This document shows, piece by piece, positions 1-5,109 of a DNA stretch of 5,109 bases. The notes under the pieces were generated by a model. The model saw only the letters and a program-made list of their open reading frames with translations. It searched no databases and was not told where the DNA came from. The translations under genes and the position numbers were made by a program. This DNA comes from Bacteroidota bacterium. Lineage in GTDB: Bacteria > Bacteroidota > Bacteroidia > 2-12-FULL-35-15. Position 1 is the first letter of the stretch. Every line of letters begins with the position of its first letter. The stretch lies in the NCBI GenBank assembly GCA_023251855.1, contig JAHEYA010000226.1, positions 1 to 5,109 on the forward strand. The letters run 5' to 3'.

Positions 1-2
1 TC

Positions 3-10
3 TATTTTTG
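3..10 (+). promoter_or_regulatory. Bacteroidota-type -7 promoter box for proC
   Basis: The octamer TATTTTTG is an exact match to TAnnTTTG, the -7 element recognised by the primary sigma factor of Bacteroidota. It lies 23 bases before the proC start codon, which would give a short leader of roughly 15-20 bases. The matching -33 element (TTTG-like) would fall to the left of the window and cannot be checked. In AT-rich DNA an 8-mer with six fixed bases also occurs by chance, so the position just before a gene is the main support. Confidence 0.5.
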
Positions 11-33
11 TGTACCCAAATTAAATTTATAAA

Positions 34-834
34 ATGAAAATAACGATCATCGGTTGTGGCAATATGGGTTTGATATATGCCCGTGCATTTTTGAAATACA
101 ATATTGTTTCAAAAGAAAACTTATTACTTGCAGAAAAAAATGAGATCAGGAAACAGGAATTACTTAAACTGGATGTGGGTGAAGTAACTGTTGTGAACGA
201 TCCTAAAATAGTGGAAAGCGATATTATTATCATTGCGGTTAAACCTCAGGATTTTGAAGCATTGGCATTAGAAGTAAAAGATGTTTTGCGTTCCGCTAAA
301 TGCATCATTTCTATTATGGCAGGAATGAAAATGAAACGAATTGAATTTGCTTTGAATAATTCCAATATTATACGTGCAATGCCTAATTCACCTGCTGAAT
401 TGGGTATGGGTATGACTGCATTTACTGCTAATAAAACAGTACCTATCGAACAAATACGAAAGGCAGAAAATCTATTAGGAACCACCGGCAGATGTGTGTT
501 TTTCGAAAATGAAGACCTGTTAGATGCTGTTACAGCATTGAGTGGTAGCGGTCCGGCTTATTTCTTTTATGTTGTAAAACACATGATAGAAGCCGGCAAA
601 CAAATGGGGTTTGATGAAGCAACCGCTGCAATGCTTGTAAAACAAACCATGTTAGGCTCTTTTCATTTGATCAATAATGCAAATAAATCATTGGATGATT
701 TGATAAAATCAGTTGCATCCAAAGGAGGAACCACTGAAGCAGCATTTTCTATTTTTAATGAAACACTGGTTGGTGAAAATATTCAGAAAGGTATTGTTAA
801 AGCAAAAGACCGGAGTGTTGAATTATCGAAATAA
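34..834 (+). CDS. proC: Pyrroline-5-carboxylate reductase (proline biosynthesis)
   Basis: Cytoplasmic enzyme that reduces 1-pyrroline-5-carboxylate to L-proline with NAD(P)H, the last step of proline synthesis. The protein has 266 residues, the normal length for the family. Residues 1-12 form the first strand of a Rossmann fold with the dinucleotide-binding motif GCGNMG (7-12). AVKPQ follows at 68-72, and RAMPNSPAELGMGMTAF at 114-130 is the typical segment closing the cofactor domain. The C-terminal helical dimerisation domain carries the family signature LSGSGPAYFF (169-178) and the loop VASKGGTTEAAF (227-238). Many bacterial homologues have SPGGTT at that loop, and here the proline is replaced by lysine. 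The ATG at 34 is chosen because the nucleotide-binding strand begins immediately after it. A -7 box lies just upstream, and the next gene is 159 bases away beyond a repeat, so proC is probably its own transcription unit. It appears intact. Confidence 0.96.
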   Translation: MKITIIGCGNMGLIYARAFLKYNIVSKENLLLAEKNEIRKQELLKLDVGEVTVVNDPKIVESDIIIIAVKPQDFEALALEVKDVLRSAKCIISIMAGMKMKRIEFALNNSNIIRAMPNSPAELGMGMTAFTANKTVPIEQIRKAENLLGTTGRCVFFENEDLLDAVTALSGSGPAYFFYVVKHMIEAGKQMGFDEATAAMLVKQTMLGSFHLINNANKSLDDLIKSVASKGGTTEAAFSIFNETLVGENIQKGIVKAKDRSVELSK

Positions 835-870
835 TTTAAAAAAATTAATGTAATTGTTTATCCATCTACC

Positions 871-928
871 GTTCTCGACTCCGCTCGAACTGACATCGCA
901 TTGTGTCAGTTCGAGCGAAGTCGAGAAC
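871..928. repeat. Near-perfect inverted repeat, REP-like intergenic hairpin
   Basis: The arms at 871-895 and 904-928 are reverse complements over 25 bases with one mismatch (C881 opposite A918), separated by an 8-base loop (896-903). The left arm begins GTTCTCGACT and ends CTCGAACTGACA. The element is clearly richer in GC than the surrounding sequence. Neither side has a T-run directly after the stem, so it does not look like a standard intrinsic terminator, although a transcript from proC would fold strongly here. From memory, very similar GTTCTCGACT...GAACTGACA hairpins are scattered between genes in many Bacteroidota genomes, which would fit a REP/MITE-type element moved by a separate transposase. 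That comparison is recollection and could not be searched. No target-site duplication is obvious at the edges. Confidence 0.85.
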
Positions 929-993
929 AAGGGGACAAAAAATATTTATTCAGGTTTTTAATTTGTCAATATTTTATAAAACATATTAGCAGT

Positions 994-3165
994 GTGAAAA
1001 AAACTATTCTCTCATTTATATTGATTCTACTATGCATTCAAGGAATCATTGCACAAACAAAAATTTCAGGAAAAGTTAGTGATCAACATAAACAATCAGT
1101 TCCGGGTGTTAATGTATATATAAAAAACAGCTATGATGGTGCATCAACCGGAGCAGATGGAACCTTTTCATTTACAGTAAATGATACTGGTGAAGTAACG
1201 CTTGTAACAAGTTTTATTGGTTTTGAACAACAGGAAAAAAAAATCCGGTTGATCGGTAAAGACATTGTTTTTAATCCGATTATAAAAGAAGAGTTGAATG
1301 AATTAAAAGTGGTGACAATATCGGCAGGAACAATTGAAGCGAGTGATGAAAAAAAAATGACAGTGCTCAAACCACTTGATATTGTTACTACTGCCGGTGC
1401 TCAAGCAGATATTGTTGGAGCATTAAAAACATTACCGGGTTCTCAACAAATTGGTGAATCAGAAGGATTATTTGTGAGAGGAGGTACCGGTGCGGAAACA
1501 AAAACAATCATTGACGGAATGGTAGTGAATAACCCTTATTTTACCGGATCACCTGATATTGCTTCTCGTGGGCGCTTCTCCCCTTTTCTGTTTAAAGGAA
1601 CAGTTTTTAGTACCGGTGGTTATTCTGCACAATATGGCCAGGCAATGTCATCCGTTATCGCACTGGAAACACAGGATTTGCCTGATCGGACTTCTTCCAC
1701 ATTAGCTTTTTCATCTGTTGGTATTGGTGGAGGACATAATAAATTGTGGAAAGAAAAAAATATGAGTGTCGGTTTTGATCTGAATTATTCTAATCTTCTT
1801 CCCTATTTTAAAACAGTAGCACAAACTCCAGAATATACTCGTGCACCTGTGTTTACAGGTGGTTCATTTAATTTCAGAAAAAAAACTTCTTCAACAGGTA
1901 TTCTTAAATTTTATGGATATTTTAATACATCTGATCTTGGAATAAAAACGCTAAGCATTGATAGTACCAATGGATTCAAAAATTTATTCGAACTGAACAA
2001 TACTGATATTTATACCAATTTAACTTATAAAGAACGTTTGGGTGAAAAGTGGTTATTCAATATTGGTGCATCCTACAGCACTAATGTTGACAAAATAAAA
2101 ACTTATTTTGATACGATTCGATCACAAAGTGATTTGACTCAGGCAAGGTTGGTGCTTAGCAGAAGTATTAAAAAACTTTCCATCTTTCGTATTGGTGCCG
2201 AATATCAATATGCTTATGATGGATTTAAAATTGATGGGAAAAGAGCATATTATAATTTTCACAGAAATCTAAACAGCTATGATAACTACACTGCCAGCTT
2301 TGCAGAAGCAGATATTTATTTAACATCAAAATTAGTGTGGCGTGCCGGTGTTAGAAGCGATTATTCAATGTTGATGAAAAAAATGGTAATCTCTCCACGC
2401 ACTTCTATAGCTTATAAACTTGGAACATTCAGTCAGGTATCCCTTGCCTACGGCCAATTTTACCAAAAACCTGATCGGGATTTTTTGTTTTATCCGCAAC
2501 TTCCTTCTTATAATAAATCAACACATTATATTGCAAACATCCAACGTGTAGATGATTATCACACGTTACGTGTTGAAGTATATTATAAAAAATATGACAA
2601 CCTTACATCTATAATCAGTAAAGATACATTAGCAAACGTAAGTGGGTATGGCTATGCAAAAGGACTTGATGTTTTCTGGCGAGATAAAAAAACAATTAAA
2701 AATGTGGATTACTGGTTATCATACACCTATCTGGATACAAAACGTAAATATTTAAATTACCCCGTTGAAGTAATGCCTTCATTTGCAGCAACTCATACAG
2801 CAACATTGGTATTTAAAAAATTTACGGAGAAATTAAATTTAAGTACCGGCTTCACATATAGCTATGCAAGCGGTCGTCCTTATTACAATCCAAACAATCC
2901 AGAATTTATGTCGGATAAAACAATTGAATTCAATTCCCTTGGGGTGAATGCAGCTTATTTGAAGCAGATAGGAAATTGCTTTTCAGTATTGGCTGTTTCA
3001 GTTACCAATGTTTTTGGATTCGATCAGGTTTATGGATATCGCTATTCTTATGATAATATGCAACGGCAGGCTATTACACCACCTGCAAAACGTTTCTTTT
3101 TTATCGGATTATTTTTATCTTTCGGAGAAAATCGTTCTAAAGAAGTGATTAATAATAATAATTAA
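994..3165 (+). CDS. TonB-dependent outer-membrane receptor with carboxypeptidase-like regulatory domain
   Basis: Outer-membrane beta-barrel transporter predicted to take up a bulky nutrient using TonB-ExbBD energy; the ligand is unknown. From the GTG at 994 the product has 723 residues. It comprises a signal peptide (about 1-20, KK then a hydrophobic run ending GIIA), a carboxypeptidase-like regulatory beta-sandwich (about 23-98, beginning KISGKVSD), a TonB-box-like linker (LNELKVVTISAG, 101-112), a plug (about 120-228 with LFVRGG at 159-164 and TIIDGMVV at 171-178), and then an aromatic-rich barrel ending in IGLFLSF (704-710) with a short polar tail of four Asn. GTG is chosen because it directly precedes the signal peptide. 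The only earlier in-frame candidate, TTG at 901, lies in the loop of the upstream repeat and would put 31 implausible residues before the signal. It is smaller than SusC-type receptors (about 1000 residues) and has no SusD partner here. The next gene follows after 30 bases. Confidence 0.92.
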   Translation: MKKTILSFILILLCIQGIIAQTKISGKVSDQHKQSVPGVNVYIKNSYDGASTGADGTFSFTVNDTGEVTLVTSFIGFEQQEKKIRLIGKDIVFNPIIKEELNELKVVTISAGTIEASDEKKMTVLKPLDIVTTAGAQADIVGALKTLPGSQQIGESEGLFVRGGTGAETKTIIDGMVVNNPYFTGSPDIASRGRFSPFLFKGTVFSTGGYSAQYGQAMSSVIALETQDLPDRTSSTLAFSSVGIGGGHNKLWKEKNMSVGFDLNYSNLLPYFKTVAQTPEYTRAPVFTGGSFNFRKKTSSTGILKFYGYFNTSDLGIKTLSIDSTNGFKNLFELNNTDIYTNLTYKERLGEKWLFNIGASYSTNVDKIKTYFDTIRSQSDLTQARLVLSRSIKKLSIFRIGAEYQYAYDGFKIDGKRAYYNFHRNLNSYDNYTASFAEADIYLTSKLVWRAGVRSDYSMLMKKMVISPRTSIAYKLGTFSQVSLAYGQFYQKPDRDFLFYPQLPSYNKSTHYIANIQRVDDYHTLRVEVYYKKYDNLTSIISKDTLANVSGYGYAKGLDVFWRDKKTIKNVDYWLSYTYLDTKRKYLNYPVEVMPSFAATHTATLVFKKFTEKLNLSTGFTYSYASGRPYYNPNNPEFMSDKTIEFNSLGVNAAYLKQIGNCFSVLAVSVTNVFGFDQVYGYRYSYDNMQRQAITPPAKRFFFIGLFLSFGENRSKEVINNNN

Positions 3166-3195
3166 AAAATAATTTAATTTTAAAAACAAACCCAA

Positions 3196-3834
3196 ATGAA
3201 AAAACTAGTTGTTCTATTAACATTATTTGTTGCCTCTTTAAATTTATCAGCTCAAAATAAAAACTACATCTCTGTAATGGAAAAAAATGTAGCAGTGTTG
3301 GATTCAACAAGAGATGTTTCACAATTGCAATCACTTGCAAATACATTTGAACGTATTGCCAGTGCAGAAAAAAATGAGTGGTTGCCAAATTATTATGCTG
3401 CTTATTGTTATGTAAATATGACCTATAAAACCAAAGGGGATATGGTTGATACGTATTGCGACAAAGCTGAATTATTTATAAAAAAAGCTGATTCTATCAA
3501 TCAAAATAATTCGGAAATTTATTCACTAAAAGCACAAATCGCTTCTGCACGTATTAGTGTAAACCCGATGACACGCGGACAAAAATATGGTGCGATTGCC
3601 GGTGAACTTCGTGAAAAAGCAAAAAGTCTGGATGCAACAAATCCCCGTCCTTATTTTTTAGATGGAATGGCTTACTTCCATACACCAGCTATGTTTGGTG
3701 GTGGAAAAGACAAAGCAAAACCTGCTTATGAAAAAGCATTAAAGTTGTATGAAACTTTTAAACCGGCAAGTAGTATAGCACCCAATTGGGGCAAACATAC
3801 AACAGAATATTATTTGAAAAAATGCACTGAATAA
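3196..3834 (+). CDS. Exported TPR-like helical protein of unknown function
   Basis: A 212-residue protein with a clear signal peptide: MKK, a hydrophobic core, and a likely cut after LSAQ at residue 20. There is no lipobox cysteine, so it should be soluble in the periplasm or secreted. The mature part is mostly amphipathic helices with a TPR-like spacing of small and aromatic residues. Candidate helix pairs are about 45-80 (LANTFERIASAEKNEW, then YYAAYCYVN), 84-120 (CDKAELFIKKADSIN, then SEIYSLKAQIA) and 130-163 (ELREKAKSLDATNPRPYF), and a last repeat-like helix lies at about 172-188 (YEKALKLYETF). A glycine-rich turn, FGGGKDKAKP, lies at 167-176. TPR-like proteins bind partners rather than catalyse, so it may act as a scaffold beside the receptor encoded just upstream; that is inference from position. 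It starts 30 bases after the receptor stop, with no promoter box seen between them, and is 21 bases from the next gene. I do not recognise a named gene. Confidence 0.8.
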   Translation: MKKLVVLLTLFVASLNLSAQNKNYISVMEKNVAVLDSTRDVSQLQSLANTFERIASAEKNEWLPNYYAAYCYVNMTYKTKGDMVDTYCDKAELFIKKADSINQNNSEIYSLKAQIASARISVNPMTRGQKYGAIAGELREKAKSLDATNPRPYFLDGMAYFHTPAMFGGGKDKAKPAYEKALKLYETFKPASSIAPNWGKHTTEYYLKKCTE

Positions 3835-3855
3835 TAAACCATTAAAAAATAAATC

Positions 3856-4146
3856 ATGGAAAACAGGGATGAAGAATTATGGCGCATTGCCAAAAAACGA
3901 GTAAGTTTTAAGCGCCATCTGGCCACATACATTATTGTAAATGGCTTTTTATGGGCATTGTGGTATTTTACACAAGGGCATGTTGACCTTGGAGATATTG
4001 AAGATCATAAAGTGCCATGGCCGATCTGGAGCACGTTGGGCTGGGGAATCGGAATCGCATTCAGTTATTATGGCGCTTACCATGATAATCGTTCCGGTAA
4101 TATCATGAAAGAATTTCAAAAATTGAAAGACGAAGAAGGCAAATAA
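3856..4146 (+). CDS. 2TM domain-containing small inner-membrane protein
   Basis: A 96-residue protein matching the 2TM domain family common in Bacteroidota, whose members have two membrane helices; no biochemical role is established that I know of. The basic entry motif AKKRVSFKRHLATYIIVN (12-29) leads into helix 1 (about 22-38). A polar, acidic loop (GHVDLGDIEDHKVPWP, 41-56) follows, and helix 2 (about 57-75) carries the family hallmark GWGIGI (62-67). In many relatives a histidine follows this motif a few residues later; here that stretch reads AFSYYGAY. The C-terminus (81-96) is a short charged helix. In other Bacteroidota this domain is also found fused or next to LytTR/histidine-kinase signalling genes (recollection), which makes the membrane sensor 29 bases downstream worth noting. 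It is probably co-transcribed with the two genes before it. Confidence 0.85.
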   Translation: MENRDEELWRIAKKRVSFKRHLATYIIVNGFLWALWYFTQGHVDLGDIEDHKVPWPIWSTLGWGIGIAFSYYGAYHDNRSGNIMKEFQKLKDEEGK

Positions 4147-4161
4147 GATTTTATTATGTCT

Positions 4162-4169
4162 TATCTTTG
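4162..4169 (+). promoter_or_regulatory. Bacteroidota-type -7 box immediately before the sensor gene
   Basis: TATCTTTG matches TAnnTTTG exactly and sits in the 29-base gap between the 2TM gene stop (4146) and the ATG at 4176. Only six bases separate the box from the start codon, so transcription from it would start at or within a few bases of the ATG, giving a leaderless or almost leaderless mRNA. I find no convincing TTTG-like -33 element about 19 bases further up, where the end of the 2TM coding region lies. Confidence 0.5.
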
Positions 4170-4175
4170 GCAAAC

Positions 4176-5109
4176 ATGAAAAAAAATATTTTATTTTTTT
4201 ATTTCTTGTTGTCTTCAATTATTGCATTTGCCGACAAACCAAATGTTTTGGTAATTTCAAAATTAACGGACTCAGTAAACCAAATTGATCTTGATAGATA
4301 CTGGAAATTTCACAATGGAGATGATTCTGTGTGGGCTCTCCCATCGTTTGATGATAGTCGTTGGGATACCGTTAATACGCTATTGAAATTCAAAAAAGAT
4401 TCGAACGTTTTCAAAGGAATTGCCTGGTTTCGTATACATATTTATATTGACCCTTCATTAAACAATACTACGCTTAGCCTATTGATCGATCAGGAAGGAG
4501 CTTCACAAATTTTTCTTGATGGTAAATTAATTCATTCACTCGGAACCGTTTCTTCAGACATTAATAAAGAAAAAAAATATGATCCACATAGTATTCCTCT
4601 TTCATTCAAATACGGTAATACGGGTGAATACCTACTTGCGGTAAGGTATTCAAACTTAAACTATCTTAAATTTTTTGAAAAATATAAAAAAAACAGAGCC
4701 GGGTTTTCAATTCAAATAGCAAAACAAGACGATTCAGTCTTTACAAATTTAAAAAACACACTTGTTCGTTCATTTCTTGGAATATTTCTTGGAATATTTT
4801 TTCTCACCTTGGGTTTTGTACACTTATTATTTTTTCTCTTTTATCGGAAACAGCATACTAATCTATACTACAGCATTTTTGTTGTTTTATTTGGGATATT
4901 TTTTCTCATTCCAACTTATTCTTACAATACATCGAATCCTGAAGTATCGATAAAACTAAATTATTACTATTTTAATTTTTTGCAACCCATATTTTTTTAT
5001 TCGATGCTTATTCTAGAATATTCTTTTTTCAAAAAAAATTTCGCTAAAGGTCTTGCAATCACAACTGTAATAATTATTCTTATTGCACTAATTATATCCT
5101 TAGTGTTCG
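4176..5109 (+). CDS. Membrane sensor with N-terminal jelly-roll and 7TM-type region, 3' end outside the window
   Basis: The frame is open from ATG 4176 to the window edge (311 codons plus one base), so this is the 5' part of a longer gene. Residues 1-19 are a signal peptide (MKKNILFFYF... ending AFA). Residues about 36-182 resemble the galactose-binding/jelly-roll fold of glycosidase sugar-binding domains: YWKFHNGDDSVWALPSFDDSRW (42-63, key W43, W53, D59, D60, W63), then AWFRIHIYID (83-92) and IFLDGKLI (112-119). Membrane helices follow at about 199-223, 229-247, 265-283 and 292-311. This order matches 7TM-DISM-like receptors of Bacteroidota, which sense an extracytoplasmic ligand and end in a histidine kinase, SpoIIE-type phosphatase or other output domain. 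Which one is present here cannot be seen. The start is chosen for the signal peptide and the -7 box just before it. It could be read from its own promoter, by read-through from the three genes upstream, or both. Confidence 0.85.
   Translation, partial: MKKNILFFYFLLSSIIAFADKPNVLVISKLTDSVNQIDLDRYWKFHNGDDSVWALPSFDDSRWDTVNTLLKFKKDSNVFKGIAWFRIHIYIDPSLNNTTLSLLIDQEGASQIFLDGKLIHSLGTVSSDINKEKKYDPHSIPLSFKYGNTGEYLLAVRYSNLNYLKFFEKYKKNRAGFSIQIAKQDDSVFTNLKNTLVRSFLGIFLGIFFLTLGFVHLLFFLFYRKQHTNLYYSIFVVLFGIFFLIPTYSYNTSNPEVSIKLNYYYFNFLQPIFFYSMLILEYSFFKKNFAKGLAITTVIIILIALIISLVF
4773..4796 (+). repeat. Perfect 12-bp tandem duplication inside the sensor's first membrane helix
   Basis: The 12-mer TTTCTTGGAATA occurs twice back to back (4773-4784 and 4785-4796), followed by TTTT. 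It is in frame and encodes FLGI twice (residues 200-207, giving FLGIFLGIFF) at the beginning of the first membrane helix. Because the unit is a multiple of three, gain or loss of a copy would lengthen or shorten the helix by four residues, about one turn, without breaking the frame. Confidence 0.8.

Noticed and set aside
832..847. Short AT-only inverted repeat (TAATTT / AAATTA) at the proC stop codon
   Set aside because: A six-bp stem of A-T pairs only is too weak to be meaningful and is expected in this base composition.
871..935. Hairpin as an intrinsic transcription terminator for proC
   Set aside because: The stem is strong, but the bases after it read AAGGGGACAAAA with no T-run, and the other strand lacks one too. 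It is kept as a repeat rather than a terminator.
958..965. TTAATTTG as a -7 box for the receptor gene
   Set aside because: It matches TAnnTTTG at only five of six fixed positions and I see no clear -33 element. The position, 28 bases before GTG 994, is reasonable, but AT-rich DNA gives such matches easily.
3148..3165. AAT trinucleotide run at the end of the receptor gene as a variable repeat
   Set aside because: It has only four AAT units coding for a terminal Asn tail after the last barrel strand; too short and in too AT-rich a context to call a microsatellite of note.
3149..3388. Minus-strand open frame of 79 residues across the receptor/TPR-like gene junction
   Set aside because: It is antisense to the signal peptide region of the TPR-like gene, has no recognisable domain, and all solid genes here are on the + strand. 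The other minus-strand frames inside proC, the receptor and the 2TM gene are rejected for the same reason.
4762..4953. 63-residue hydrophobic open frame on the + strand
   Set aside because: It is a shifted frame inside the sensor gene. Its hydrophobicity comes from the T-rich membrane-helix codons, and the sensor frame has the signal peptide and domain matches.

Overview
The window is AT-rich and all five recognisable genes lie on the + strand. It looks like chromosomal DNA from a member of the Bacteroidota. The signs are an outer-membrane TonB-dependent receptor with an N-terminal carboxypeptidase-like regulatory domain, a 2TM-domain protein, a 7TM sensor with an N-terminal jelly-roll, start codons without Shine-Dalgarno sequences but with A-rich leaders, and two perfect TAnnTTTG -7 boxes. 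The family cannot be fixed from this sequence.

Layout: (1) positions 3-834 hold a likely promoter box and a complete proC (pyrroline-5-carboxylate reductase, last step of proline synthesis). (2) Positions 835-993 are a 159-base gap dominated by a near-perfect 25-bp inverted repeat (871-928) that looks like a dispersed REP-type element. (3) Positions 994-4146 hold three closely packed genes separated by 30 and 21 bases: a TonB-dependent receptor, a small exported TPR-like helical protein, and a 96-residue 2TM-domain inner-membrane protein. (4) From 4176 to the right edge runs the first 311 codons of a membrane sensor, with a signal peptide, a beta-galactosidase-type jelly-roll and at least four membrane helices. 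Its output domain lies beyond the window, and it has its own -7 box only six bases before the start codon.

The three-gene block is probably one transcript and could be a small outer-membrane uptake unit, but no ligand can be named. proC looks like an unrelated housekeeping neighbour. The sensor is downstream of the block and may be read partly from its own promoter. I see no phage, CRISPR, toxin-antitoxin, tRNA or rRNA features, and nothing that clearly amounts to a new biological system. The points most worth checking are the hairpin repeat, the start of the receptor gene (the longest open frame begins inside the repeat), and the receptor/TPR-like/2TM gene grouping.
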